A stretch of 64,000 nucleotides of DNA from Afifellaceae bacterium (lineage in GTDB: Bacteria > Pseudomonadota > Alphaproteobacteria > Rhizobiales > Afifellaceae). The position numbers and the translations under genes were made by a program. The notes beneath the pieces were generated by a model. That model did not search any database. It was not told where the DNA came from and saw nothing but the letters and a program-made list of their open reading frames with translations. How positions within the stretch are numbered: the first letter of the stretch is position 1; every line of letters begins with the position of its first letter. The stretch spans positions 537,795 to 601,794 of the forward strand of contig JANQRH010000026.1 of NCBI GenBank assembly GCA_028284625.1. Direction: 5' to 3'. This document shows, piece after piece, positions 8,096-16,440 of the stretch.

Positions 8096-8399
8096 AGGCC
8101 CGCAAACTCCGCAGTCGATGATTCGGCGATGGCGGCACTCAGCCGACTGTTCTCACCGTTCGGTTGCTTTCGTTGAAAACGCAAGGTTGTGAATACGGCG
8201 GTGGCCGGATCGCCATGCTGGCGTAAGTCTTTGAAAAACAGGTCTATTACGCTCTGCGATTGCGCATGCCGACGGCGCAGCCGCAGGCGCGATTTGACAC
8301 TGGTCAATGCAGGTCGCGGCGGCGACCGACAATCTCCGCGCTGGCGCCCGGTTGTCGGGCAACGACAAAGGGCAGCCGAGAACGCAGATGGAGATTGTG
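8096..8399. other. Intergenic region before the hydrolase gene
   Basis: About 300 nt with no convincing gene. The only structure I can support is the TTGAC/GTCAA dyad at 8294-8307. No obvious terminator follows the sulfatase-type gene. Confidence 0.6.
8294..8307. promoter_or_regulatory. Fnr/FixK-type binding site candidate
   Basis: TTGAC-ACTG-GTCAA, a perfect 5-bp dyad with a 4-nt spacer, matches the Crp/Fnr-family consensus TTGA-N6-TCAA used by FnrL/FixK proteins. It is 93 nt upstream of the hydrolase start at 8400. A similar site precedes the DUF3775 gene 2 kb away. Confidence 0.5.
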
Positions 8400-9110
8400 A
8401 TGGCCGCCCTGGCCAATCCAGCGGCGAAATTGGCGACGAGGCGAACGACCAGCTCTCGCGACGTACGTATTCCGCCGCTTGGCCTTGCCGGCACCTTGCA
8501 GCTGTCGCCAGACTCCAATGGCTTGATCGTCTTCGCCCATGGCAGCGGCTCCAGTCGGTTTAGCTCCCGCAACACGGCTGTCGCAGATGCGCTCAACAAT
8601 TCTGGCCACACCACGCTTTTGTTTGATCTGCTGCTGCCGGAGGAGGAGAGGGACCGGCGGCGCGTGTTCGACATTCCGCTGCTCGCCGACCGGCTGATTG
8701 ATGTCGTGCAATGGATCGATCGCGACAAGACGCTTGCAGGGCTGCCGCTCATCTTGTTTGGCGCAAGCACTGGAGCGGGTGCAGCTCTGGTCGCCGCAGC
8801 GCGGCTTGGTGACAGGATCAGCGCGGTGATATCGCGCGGCGGTCGCCCCGATCTGGCGGGCCGTGCGTTGGAAGCGGTGCGTGTTCCGACATTGCTGATC
8901 GTCGGCGGCAATGACGACGTTGTCCTTGAGCTGAACGAAGAGGCGCTGTCGCGGCTGAACGGACCTAAGGCACTTCAGATTGTGCCGAACGCGACGCATC
9001 TGTTTCCCGAACCTGGCGCGTTGGCCAAAGTCATCGATTTCGCCAACGATTGGCTTGATCGCCATCTCGACTATGCTGACGACGGTCCGGTCGCCAAGGC
9101 CGGTTCGTAG
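8400..9110 (+). CDS. Alpha/beta hydrolase (dienelactone hydrolase-like)
   Basis: A 236-residue alpha/beta-hydrolase. The nucleophile elbow GASTGAG, an oxyanion region VFAHGSGSS, an acidic residue in VGGNDD and a catalytic His in PNATHLF form the expected Ser-Asp-His triad order. The frame is open to 8307, but ATG 8400 has GGAG 8 nt upstream and lies clear of the Fnr-like box. It is followed after 10 nt by a phosphoribosyltransferase gene. The same two domains occur fused in many bacteria, so the pair is probably one functional unit, often associated with stress or low-oxygen regulons. The chemical substrate is not known. Confidence 0.82.
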   Translation: MAALANPAAKLATRRTTSSRDVRIPPLGLAGTLQLSPDSNGLIVFAHGSGSSRFSSRNTAVADALNNSGHTTLLFDLLLPEEERDRRRVFDIPLLADRLIDVVQWIDRDKTLAGLPLILFGASTGAGAALVAAARLGDRISAVISRGGRPDLAGRALEAVRVPTLLIVGGNDDVVLELNEEALSRLNGPKALQIVPNATHLFPEPGALAKVIDFANDWLDRHLDYADDGPVAKAGS

Positions 9111-9120
9111 AAGGCAGCCA

Positions 9121-9786
9121 ATGCCGTTTCGTGATCGCGCGGAAGCGGGTGTACGCCTTGCCGCGGCGCTTGCTCATTTCAAGGGAGAGCGCCCGATCGT
9201 GCTCGCGCTGCCGCGTGGCGGCGTAACGGTCGCTGCTGAAGTGGCGGCGGCACTCGACGCACCGCTCGATGTCATTCTCGTGCGCAAGATCGGCGTGCCG
9301 GCGCAGCCGGAACTTGCCATGGGCGCAGTCGTCAACGGCGCGAACCCGATCATCGTGCGCAACGAAGATGTGCTGCGTTTCGCTGGTATCTCGGATGCGG
9401 AGTTTAACGAGGTGCGCGATCGTGAGCTGGACGAGATACGCCGCCGCCGCGCGCGCTACCTAGGCGACCGTGCGCATCCTGAACTGCGCGGACGCGTGAT
9501 TATCGTCGTCGACGATGGGGTCGCGACCGGCGCCACGACCCGCGCGGCACTCGGTGCGATGCGCCAGCACCAACCCGAACGGCTGATACTCGCCGTCCCG
9601 GTCGCGCCGACTGACACGTTGCAGAAGCTTCGCGACGAAGTCGATGAGCTCGTCTGTCTTGAGGACTACGAGCAGTTCGCGGCCATAGGCCTCTACTACG
9701 ACGATTTCAGGCAGATTTCCGACCAGGAAGTGACATCGATCCTGGCGCGCTTCCCCGCAAGGGAGGAGCAGACCTCCGACACCTGA
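9121..9786 (+). CDS. Phosphoribosyltransferase family protein
   Basis: A 221-residue type I PRTase-fold protein. The PRPP-binding loop VIIVVDDGVATGATTRAAL is at about residues 125-143, and LALPRGGVTVAAEVA near residue 30 is characteristic of the stand-alone stress-linked group that is often fused to a dienelactone hydrolase. ATG 9121 follows the hydrolase stop by 10 nt, so the two are co-transcribed. No purine or pyrimidine salvage specificity can be read from the hood region. The gene ends 18 nt before the convergent DUF3775 gene, with no clear terminator between them. Confidence 0.85.
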   Translation: MPFRDRAEAGVRLAAALAHFKGERPIVLALPRGGVTVAAEVAAALDAPLDVILVRKIGVPAQPELAMGAVVNGANPIIVRNEDVLRFAGISDAEFNEVRDRELDEIRRRRARYLGDRAHPELRGRVIIVVDDGVATGATTRAALGAMRQHQPERLILAVPVAPTDTLQKLRDEVDELVCLEDYEQFAAIGLYYDDFRQISDQEVTSILARFPAREEQTSDT

Positions 9787-9804
9787 GTGGCGTTGTCGCC
9801 TGTC

Positions 9805-10236
9805 TCAGAAGTGCGCCATGTCGGCATCGTCGGGGCGATGCCCGAGTTCCGCAAGCCCTTCCTCAAGGTAATCGCCAAGCGCCGGCATGCCCGTCAGGTA
9901 GGGTGCAGAGTTAGGCCGATGGCGCTCAAAAGCCAGCGACCGCGCGCCGGCGAAATCCGTGCGATCAAAATCGCCGCGTCCGACCCAGGCAATGGCGATC
10001 AGATCGACGACCTCGTCGTCGTTTAGATCGATGATCGCTTCTTGCAGCTCCTGCAGCGTTGGGTCTTGCGCGTAGTCCTCAATAACCTGGCTGTCTGAGT
10101 CGTCAGCCGTATTGGATCCGGGACCGGGCTCCGCCGGCTCGACCTTTGCGTCGAACTCGCGCGCCTTGACGATGATGTAGGCGACCTTTTCCGGACTGAT
10201 GTTGATGTCAACAGGTTCGGGCGGTTCTTTGATCAT
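9805..10236 (-). CDS. DUF3775 domain protein
   Basis: A 143-residue acidic cytoplasmic protein. The pattern ISPEKVAYIIVKAREFDAK, PGSN, LNDDEVVDLIAIAWVGRGD and a terminal GDYLEEGLAELG matches the alphaproteobacterial DUF3775 family, for which no function is established. ATG 10236 is preceded by GAGAGG; an in-frame extension upstream runs through another frame of the membrane-anchor gene and is rejected. The gene is 137 nt downstream of the molybdoenzyme anchor on the same strand but has its own candidate Fnr/FixK box at 10301-10314, so it may be expressed separately. Confidence 0.8.
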   Translation of the reverse strand: MIKEPPEPVDINISPEKVAYIIVKAREFDAKVEPAEPGPGSNTADDSDSQVIEDYAQDPTLQELQEAIIDLNDDEVVDLIAIAWVGRGDFDRTDFAGARSLAFERHRPNSAPYLTGMPALGDYLEEGLAELGHRPDDADMAHF

Positions 10237-10300
10237 GGCCCTCTCCATGGTTTTGTTGTGTCGCCGCGAACAAGTGGGGCCCATGCACCTTGTTGTGACC

Positions 10301-10314
10301 TTGAGATGGATCAA
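10301..10314. promoter_or_regulatory. Fnr/FixK-type binding site candidate
   Basis: TTGAG-ATGG-ATCAA fits TTGA-N6-TCAA and differs from the Fnr consensus TTGAT-N4-ATCAA at one position. It is 65 nt ahead of the DUF3775 start. Confidence 0.45.
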
Positions 10315-10373
10315 AAACGGCTCGGCCGCCGAAAGCGACGCCTTCAGATGAATCCGCTGTCGATGCCGCGTGC

Positions 10374-11309
10374 CTATCGGCCGTAGTAGAGCGTCACGGC
10401 ATGCTTGGCTTCCGCGAAGAAGAGCCAGCGTTCGGCGACCATCCCGGGGGCCTGTGCCACGACGGCAAGACATGCTGCAAGAACGGCGAGCCAGTGCGGC
10501 GCGACAAGCGCCACGGCGATCGCCGCCAACGGCACGGCGAAGGCGAGAAGATGAACGAGGCGGCGAAGCTTCGCGGCGTGTTTGCGCGCGATACGGTAGC
10601 CCATCTCCTTCAGCACGAAGTTCTCTTCCGTGTGCGGCCACTCGATCGAACGCACCGCTCCGTCCTTCAGTCCTGTGGCGCTGTTGGCCGACGATGATAG
10701 CGTAAGCTGATCGTTGTGACGCCAGGTTGCGGTCTTCCAGAGCCATCCGGCAGCGATCGCTAATGCCGCGAACGTTCCTGCGCCGCGCGCATCGTTTCCG
10801 AAAAGGAGTAGGAGGGCGTGAAGAAGAACAGCGCCCGTCATGATCGCAAATATCAAATAGCCTGGCACGGTGAAGCGGCTGTGCCACTGCGCAACGGGCT
10901 TCAGCGACGCATAGATCATTCCGGTGGTGTACACCGTAACGAGCGCGCCGACCGCCGCGGCGAATGCCGCAATGGCGATGACGCCGTCGACGCGTCCCGT
11001 CACGAGCCAGCCGATGCCGAAGATGCCGGCGGGAACATAGGTCACGACAGCCGCGACGGCTTCGCGCGAAAGCCACGAGGAGCGCCATTGCGACAACGCG
11101 CGCCACGCCCGCTCCGGGTGACCGAGATGCAAGGTGGAGGAGAGAAGTCCGCCGGTGATGAGCGTGAGCGCCAAGCCGAGTGCGACGAAGCCGAGCCACC
11201 GGTCGGGCACCACAAGTCCAGAAGCTGCCGCAAGGCCGAGCAGCGTCAGCAGCCCATAGCCGGCGCCGGTCGCTGTCGTGAAGAAAATGACGGAGAGGGC
11301 GGGGTGCAT
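10374..11309 (-). CDS. soeC: DmsC/SoeC-type membrane anchor subunit
   Basis: A 311-residue integral membrane protein with about eight hydrophobic helices beginning at MHPALSVIFFTTATGAGYG, the usual start of the DmsC-family anchors that link cytoplasmic molybdoenzymes to the quinone pool. His and Arg residues in HLGHPERAWRAL are typical. ATG 11309 follows the iron-sulfur subunit stop with one base between, so it is translationally coupled; the upstream in-frame extension to 11570 overlaps the Fe-S gene in the wrong frame and is rejected. It is the third gene of the molybdoenzyme operon. The Soe name is inferred from the catalytic subunit. Confidence 0.85.
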   Translation of the reverse strand: MHPALSVIFFTTATGAGYGLLTLLGLAAASGLVVPDRWLGFVALGLALTLITGGLLSSTLHLGHPERAWRALSQWRSSWLSREAVAAVVTYVPAGIFGIGWLVTGRVDGVIAIAAFAAAVGALVTVYTTGMIYASLKPVAQWHSRFTVPGYLIFAIMTGAVLLHALLLLFGNDARGAGTFAALAIAAGWLWKTATWRHNDQLTLSSSANSATGLKDGAVRSIEWPHTEENFVLKEMGYRIARKHAAKLRRLVHLLAFAVPLAAIAVALVAPHWLAVLAACLAVVAQAPGMVAERWLFFAEAKHAVTLYYGR

Positions 11310-11310
11310 C

Positions 11311-12036
11311 TCAGCGTGACAGCATCCGGTCGACCCATCCGAGAAGACCGCCGGCCACCGGCTCAAGCGCCGGCGCGTCGGAGACGTTGCAGGCACTCCG
11401 CTCGCGTGGCGGCAGATATTTGTTGGTCGGGCGGTAGTCCATCTCTGGCATGAGATCGACGCCGTCGCGCTCGGCCACGAGCTGCGACACCGGCGATTGC
11501 GGATCGCCGAGATCGCCGAAATGGCGCGCACCGGTCGGGCACGCCGCCACGCAAGCCGGTACGCGATCAACTTCGTCGAGATTCTGATTGTAGATGCGGT
11601 CGACGCAAAGCGTGCACTTCTTCATGACGCCGACTTCCGTGTCGTATTCTCGTGCGCCGTAGGGACACGCCCAGCTGCAGAGCTTGCAGCCGATGCACTT
11701 ATCTTCGTCGACAAGCACGATCCCGTCGGATTCGCGCTTATAGGACGCGCCGGTCGGGCAGACCGTCACGCAGGCTGGTTCGGCGCAATGCAGGCACGAA
11801 CGCGGGAAGTGAACCGTACGGCTCGCTCCGTTCGCCGCCTGCTCATAGGTGTGAACGCGGTTGAACCACACGCCATCGGCGCCGTCCTCATAAGGACGGA
11901 CATCCGTCAGCGGCGCCATGTGGCCACTTGTGTTCCACGACTTGCAGGACGTGACGCAGGCCTGGCAGCCGACACAAGTATCGAGGTCGATCACCAAGCC
12001 GAGCTGCTTCTCGGTGCGCGCGGGCAGGCTGGTCAT
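11311..12036 (-). CDS. soeB: Four-cluster ferredoxin-type electron-transfer subunit (DmsB/SoeB)
   Basis: A 241-residue protein with four cysteine groups that would bind four [4Fe-4S] clusters: CVGCQACVTSC, CLHCAEPACVTVC, CIGCKLCSWAC and CTLCVD with CVAAC. It passes electrons between the molybdenum subunit and the membrane anchor. There is no signal peptide, which agrees with a cytoplasmic complex. ATG 12036 overlaps the catalytic-subunit stop by 4 nt (ATGA), and the anchor gene starts one base after its own stop. Confidence 0.93.
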   Translation of the reverse strand: MTSLPARTEKQLGLVIDLDTCVGCQACVTSCKSWNTSGHMAPLTDVRPYEDGADGVWFNRVHTYEQAANGASRTVHFPRSCLHCAEPACVTVCPTGASYKRESDGIVLVDEDKCIGCKLCSWACPYGAREYDTEVGVMKKCTLCVDRIYNQNLDEVDRVPACVAACPTGARHFGDLGDPQSPVSQLVAERDGVDLMPEMDYRPTNKYLPPRERSACNVSDAPALEPVAGGLLGWVDRMLSR

Positions 12037-14966
12037 GGGCGCGCCTCACGGCGACGTCGAAACTGCGCACCGAAATCAAGCACGCGCGGCGGTCTCGCCA
12101 CTCCGGGCGGCGGCTTGAGCGTGGGGAATTGCGGCTCGGTCGCGTCCACTTCAGAAGCCGCGCATTTTGTGATGCGGACGCGCAGATCAAACCATGCCGC
12201 CTGGCCGGTGACCGGATCGGAGTTGGAATAGCGCCGGCCGTTCGCGTCTGTGGGCAGGAGCTCGCTGATGGCGTGGTTGAGCAGGAAGCCCTTCTCCGCT
12301 TCCGGCGCATGTTCGCCGAGCATCCATGCGCCGCGGCGCTTGCCGATGGCGTTCCAGGTCCACACGGTTTGCGGGTTCACGCCGTCGACAAGGCGCACCT
12401 GGCCCTTCACCTTGCCGTGCGGGCTTTCCACCCACGCCCAATCGTCGTCGGCGAGGCCGAGCCGCTCAGCCGTCGCGCGGTGAATGAACAAGCGGTTCTG
12501 GCTGGTGATCTGTCTCAGCCAGGCATTTTGCCCGCCCCACGAATGATACATATGCATGGGGCGCTGCGTGATCGCATGCAGATCGAATGCATCGTCGTCG
12601 ATCATCACCTCTTCCAGTGGCGCGTACCAGAAGGGCAGGGGATCGAAATAAGTCTCCAGGCGCGCGCGTTCCGATTCCGGCGGCAGCACCTCTCCGTGGC
12701 CGCGCGCGGCAAGTCGAAAGTGCTGCAGCGGTTCCGAATAAAGCTGGAAGATGATGGGCTCCGGGCTCTGCAGGAATCCCATATCCGTCGCGAGCTCAAG
12801 GTATGAGCGGTTCGCCATCTTGTAATAGCGCTGCTTAGGCGCAAGCTCGTGGCGCCAGAAGCCGCCATTGTCTATGTAGCGTTGAAGCTGCTCCGGATCA
12901 GGCGCGCCGCGGCCGGTTCTGTCGTCTTCGCCGTCGCGCCAGCCGGCGAGCGGTCCGATGCCCGGCGCGCGCTCGTGATTGACGATATAGTCGGCATAGT
13001 CGCGATATCTCGGCGACCCCCTTTCATCCACCATGCCCGGCAGCTTCAGCCGCGCGCCAAGGTCAAGCAGCACGGATTGAAATGGCCGCACGTCGCGGTC
13101 GGGCGCGACGACGGGATGACGGATGGCGTCCGCCGGTCCGTCGGCGTCACCGATCGGCCGGTCAAGTAGGCTGATGCAATCGTGCCGCTCCAGATAGGTC
13201 GTGTCGGGCAGCACCAGATCGGCGTAGGCGACGGTCTCTGAGTAATAGGCGTCGGAATAGATGATGAAGGGGATGCGATACTCGCCGCTTTCGTCCTTGT
13301 CCGTCAGCATGGCCATGGTGCCGCCGGTGTTCATTGACGAGTTCCACGCCATGTTCGCCATGTAGAGAAACAGAACGTCGATCGGATAAGGGTCGCCGCG
13401 CCAGGCGTTGGCGATCACCATGTGCATCAGACCGTGGATGGAGAGCGGCGCTTCCCACGAATAGCCCTTGTCGATGCGCAGGGGTTGGCCGGCGTCGTCA
13501 ACCAACAGGTCCTCCAGGCCTGTGACGTAGCCGAGCGGCATGCAAGTCAGTGGCGTGTTCGGCGCGCCGCCGTCCTTGCCGGCAGGCTTGTTGGGAGGCG
13601 GGGCCGGCTTGGGGAAGGGCGGCTTGAAGCGGAAGCCGCCCGGCACGTCCACCGTGCCGAGAAGCACCTGCAAGAGATGCAGCGCGCGGCAGGTTTGGAA
13701 GCCGTTGGAATGCGCAGAGATCCCGCGCATGGCGTGAATGGCGATCGGCCGCCCGCGCATCGTCTCATGTCGACGGCCGGCCCAATCGGTCCACGGCACG
13801 GGAAGCTCGATCGCCTCCTCAAAGGCGACATGCGCCAACTCAGCCGCAATGCGCTCAATCGTGGAGGCGGGAACGCCGCACCGCTCAGCGACCGCCGCCG
13901 GCGCATAGGCATCGTCGAGATAGCGTTCCGCAATGAGCTGGAACACCGGCACGCAAGTGCGGCCATCGATAGTGAAGCGTCCCGTCAGTGCCGGCGTCAC
14001 ATCCGCTGCAAGTGCGTCCACTGGGCGCTCGGCTTTAGCGTCCCATGCCAATGCGCGACCGTCGCCGTCGCGCAGGAAAAGCCCGTCATCCGCCGCGCCG
14101 GGCTCTTCGATCACGAGGCAATGCGCGTTGGTAGTGCGCACGAGATAGTCGAGATCGACCTTGCCGGCCTTGAGAAGCGTGTGCACGATCGCCAGCAGAA
14201 ACAGGCCGTCCGTGCCCGGCCGGATGCCGATCCACTCATCGGCAATGGCGCTGTAGCCGGTTCGGCAGGGATTGACCGACACCACTTTGGCGCCGCGCGC
14301 CTTCAGTTTGCCGAGCCCGATCTTGATCGGATTGGAATCGTGATCCTCCGCCACGCCAAACAGCATGAAATACTTCGCGTGGTCCCAATCCGGCTCGCCG
14401 AACTCCCAGAACGAGCCGCCGATCGTATAGAGGCCCGCGGCCGCCATGTTGACGGAACAGAAGCCGCCATGCGCGGCGAAGTTCGGGGTGCCGAATTGCT
14501 GCGCCCACCAGCCGGTCAGCGACTGCGACTGGTCGCGGCCGGTGAAGAAGGCAAGCCGCTTCGGATCGGTCGCGCGCACGCGCTCCAATCGCTCGGTCGC
14601 GATGGCCAGTGCTTCGTCCCATTCGATCTCGCGGAAATCGCCGGCACCGCGCTCGCCGACACGAAGCAGCGGCTTCCTCAGCCGCGCCGGGCTTTGATGT
14701 TGCATGATGCCGGCGGCGCCCTTGCCGCAGAGCACGCCGCGATTGACCGGGTGGTGGCGATTGCCCTGGATGTAGCGGATTTCGCCGTCGACCAGATGAA
14801 CATCGATCCCGCAGCGGCAGGCGCACATGTAGCACGTGGTCTGCTTGACCTCGTCGGAGACGGGCGGGGAGGTATCGATGCCGTCCGCGTCGCGCGGCGC
14901 ACGCGTGTCGGCGAGCGGGCGCTGCGAGGGTGCATTGTTGGCGCCGGCCGGCGCGGAAGAACTCAT
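12033..14966 (-). CDS. soeA: Mo-bis-PGD oxidoreductase, SoeA-like sulfite dehydrogenase catalytic subunit
   Basis: A 977-residue DMSO-reductase-family enzyme. Cys45, Cys48, Cys52 and Cys80 (TTCYMCACRCG and VLCGKG) ligate the N-terminal [4Fe-4S] cluster; Cys170 in HGGFCSVNM is the likely molybdenum ligand. There is no Tat signal, only a polar leader of about 40 residues, so the complex faces the cytoplasm as in SoeABC, which oxidises sulfite to sulfate and passes electrons to quinone. Gene order A-B-C with a DmsC anchor also fits. Other DMSO-reductase-family substrates cannot be excluded by eye. No TorD/DmsD-type chaperone is adjacent. Its start overlaps the stop of a small upstream ORF by 4 nt, and a LysR gene is divergent. 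Confidence 0.85.
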   Translation of the reverse strand: MSSSAPAGANNAPSQRPLADTRAPRDADGIDTSPPVSDEVKQTTCYMCACRCGIDVHLVDGEIRYIQGNRHHPVNRGVLCGKGAAGIMQHQSPARLRKPLLRVGERGAGDFREIEWDEALAIATERLERVRATDPKRLAFFTGRDQSQSLTGWWAQQFGTPNFAAHGGFCSVNMAAAGLYTIGGSFWEFGEPDWDHAKYFMLFGVAEDHDSNPIKIGLGKLKARGAKVVSVNPCRTGYSAIADEWIGIRPGTDGLFLLAIVHTLLKAGKVDLDYLVRTTNAHCLVIEEPGAADDGLFLRDGDGRALAWDAKAERPVDALAADVTPALTGRFTIDGRTCVPVFQLIAERYLDDAYAPAAVAERCGVPASTIERIAAELAHVAFEEAIELPVPWTDWAGRRHETMRGRPIAIHAMRGISAHSNGFQTCRALHLLQVLLGTVDVPGGFRFKPPFPKPAPPPNKPAGKDGGAPNTPLTCMPLGYVTGLEDLLVDDAGQPLRIDKGYSWEAPLSIHGLMHMVIANAWRGDPYPIDVLFLYMANMAWNSSMNTGGTMAMLTDKDESGEYRIPFIIYSDAYYSETVAYADLVLPDTTYLERHDCISLLDRPIGDADGPADAIRHPVVAPDRDVRPFQSVLLDLGARLKLPGMVDERGSPRYRDYADYIVNHERAPGIGPLAGWRDGEDDRTGRGAPDPEQLQRYIDNGGFWRHELAPKQRYYKMANRSYLELATDMGFLQSPEPIIFQLYSEPLQHFRLAARGHGEVLPPESERARLETYFDPLPFWYAPLEEVMIDDDAFDLHAITQRPMHMYHSWGGQNAWLRQITSQNRLFIHRATAERLGLADDDWAWVESPHGKVKGQVRLVDGVNPQTVWTWNAIGKRRGAWMLGEHAPEAEKGFLLNHAISELLPTDANGRRYSNSDPVTGQAAWFDLRVRITKCAASEVDATEPQFPTLKPPPGVARPPRVLDFGAQFRRRREARP

Positions 14967-15163
14967 GTGGATTCAGACGACCCACCGGCCTTTGTCGGCG
15001 GCGTGAATTCGGACTTCGGTCCAGCGCCGCGCATGTAGTGCTTTTCGGGACGATACGCGTCGGTGCGGCTCGTCGGATTCAAGCGCTTTGCGCCGGAGGC
15101 GATCGAGCGGCCCAATCTGGCAAGGAGCCCATTGCGGGCAGGCGGCGAAACCTCGGCGTTCAT
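14963..15163 (-). CDS. Small protein translationally coupled to soeA (unknown)
   Basis: A 66-residue ORF starting at ATG 15163 (MNAEVSPPARNGLLARLG) with GAAGG about 8 nt upstream. Its TGA overlaps the soeA ATG as ATGA, the same junction seen between soeA and soeB, which argues that it is translated. The product is basic and polar, with no membrane segment, no Cys pairs and no motif I recognise; TDAYRPEKHYMRGAGPKSEF is the most ordered stretch. It occupies almost all of the space up to the LysR intergenic region. It could be a maturation or assembly factor, or a leader peptide. No function is claimed. Confidence 0.55.
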   Translation of the reverse strand: MNAEVSPPARNGLLARLGRSIASGAKRLNPTSRTDAYRPEKHYMRGAGPKSEFTPPTKAGGSSEST

Positions 15164-15217
15164 GGCGCGAACCTTCAATCGCAGCCCAATCTGCCGAACC
15201 GCATTCCATCGATCCAA

Positions 15218-15238
15218 TGATTTGTTCTTGTCAAATCA
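15218..15238. promoter_or_regulatory. LysR-type operator candidate between soeA operon and lysR
   Basis: Perfect 7-bp arms TGATTTG and CAAATCA around a 7-nt spacer, in the 99-nt gap between the divergent small ORF/soeA and the LysR gene and 24 nt before the LysR ATG. Size, AT-rich dyad and position fit a LysR-family box that would serve both autoregulation and control of the soe operon. Confidence 0.55.
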
Positions 15239-15262
15239 ATCAAAAGAGCCGATGGATCGAGA

Positions 15263-16138
15263 ATGACCCTGGACCAGCTTCGCGTCTTCGTCGCCGTCGC
15301 CGAGCGCCGCCACGTGACAAAAGCCGCCGCCGCGCTCGGCATGACCCAATCGGCCGCCTCAGCCGCCATTGCCGCGCTGGAGCGGCGCTATGGCGCGAGG
15401 CTGTTCGATCGCGTCGGGCGCGGCATTGAGTTGACCGACCAAGGTCAGCGCTTCCTGCCTGAGGCGCGTGCCGTGTTGGACCAGACAAAGACGGCCCGCT
15501 CCGTGCTTGAGGATCTGTCCGACCTGACGACGGGCACCGCCTCCATCGCCGCCAGCCAGACGATTGCCAGCTACTGGCTACCGCGGCGGCTAACGGCGTT
15601 TCACCAAGAGCACCCCGGCGTCAGTCTCGATGTTGAGATCGGCAATACGCGCCAGGTGGAGACGGCCGTCATGGAGGGGCGGGCCGATCTGGGCCTCGTT
15701 GAAGGCCGGGTCAGCAACGACGCCCTCAGCCGCCGCCGTGTCGACCAGGACCGGCTTGTTCTGGTTGTGGCGAAAGACACCTCGCTACCGCCGGAAACTG
15801 CCCCCGGCCGGCCGGCTTTGCGGGCGTTGCCCTGGGTGGTTCGCGAGGCCGGATCCGGCACGCGCGCTGGCCTTGAGGACCTTGCGGCGGAAGAGGGGCT
15901 TTCCTTCGATGATCTGCGGATCGTCCTCGTCCTGCCCGGCAACGAGGCCGTACGCGAGGCCGTGGAGAGCGGGGCCGGCGCGACGATTATCTCGGAGCAC
16001 GTCGTCGCCTCCGCGATCGCCGCGGGGCGCTTGAAATCGAGGCCCATCGCGATGCCGCCACGCGATTTCGTTTTGCTGCGCCATCGCGACCGGCATGTTT
16101 CTGCAGCAGCGCGAGCGCTGATGCGTTACCTGGCCTGA
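15263..16138 (+). CDS. LysR family transcriptional regulator
   Basis: A 291-residue LTTR. The winged helix-turn-helix covers residues 1-60 (MTLDQLRVFVAVAE, TKAAAALGMTQSAASAAIAALE), a linker helix follows (FLPEARAVLDQTKTAR), and the type 2 periplasmic-binding-like effector domain starts near residue 90. It is divergent from the SoeABC-type operon and so is the likely regulator of that operon; a sulfur effector such as sulfite is plausible but inferred from location only. The start is the first ATG after the intergenic dyad. There is no strong Shine-Dalgarno sequence (GATCGAGA). Confidence 0.92.
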   Translation: MTLDQLRVFVAVAERRHVTKAAAALGMTQSAASAAIAALERRYGARLFDRVGRGIELTDQGQRFLPEARAVLDQTKTARSVLEDLSDLTTGTASIAASQTIASYWLPRRLTAFHQEHPGVSLDVEIGNTRQVETAVMEGRADLGLVEGRVSNDALSRRRVDQDRLVLVVAKDTSLPPETAPGRPALRALPWVVREAGSGTRAGLEDLAAEEGLSFDDLRIVLVLPGNEAVREAVESGAGATIISEHVVASAIAAGRLKSRPIAMPPRDFVLLRHRDRHVSAAARALMRYLA

Positions 16139-16440
16139 GCCGGCATTTGCGGTCTTCGCGCCCTACGGTCGGGCGCCACCGTTCGATTGCCGGCTAACCG
16201 GCCGTCAGATACGTTGATAAGCTGTGGAAATTTGTAGCAGGCGCTTGAATGGCGCAAATGCGACACCCACATCGCCTGCAATTTGACACGAATCTGTTCT
16301 ATACAAGCTAGGGTCGCTTAAAAGGTTCGTGTCTAGGAAACTGGACTGCCGTTGGCGCTGCGACCGGGGGCGCGAGAAGATCGTGTGCTTGCCGCTTATT
16401 CTTCGCAAGCGATCACGACCCGACGGCTAGGAGGAGGCGA
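16139..16440. other. Intergenic region, 302 nt
   Basis: No gene is supported. It contains a TTGACA (16283-16288) but without a well-spaced -10; the TATACA after it is only 11 nt away. The 3' end carries GGAGGAGG, a near-perfect ribosome site for the DUF2171 gene. A long untranslated leader is possible. Confidence 0.5.

Noticed and set aside
9805..11199. Apparent 464-residue fusion of a basic N-terminal part to DUF3775
   Set aside because: The N-terminal 320 residues are the membrane-anchor gene read in another frame; DUF3775 begins at ATG 10236 with its own ribosome site.
13422..15038. 538-codon plus-strand ORF opposite soeA
   Set aside because: It lies wholly antisense to a convincing molybdoenzyme, and its product is Arg/His-rich without domains, the usual shadow of high-G+C coding sequence.
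16283..16305. TTGACA and TATACA as a promoter for the DUF2171 gene
   Set aside because: The spacer is only 11 nt; no acceptable -10 was found at 16-18 nt.
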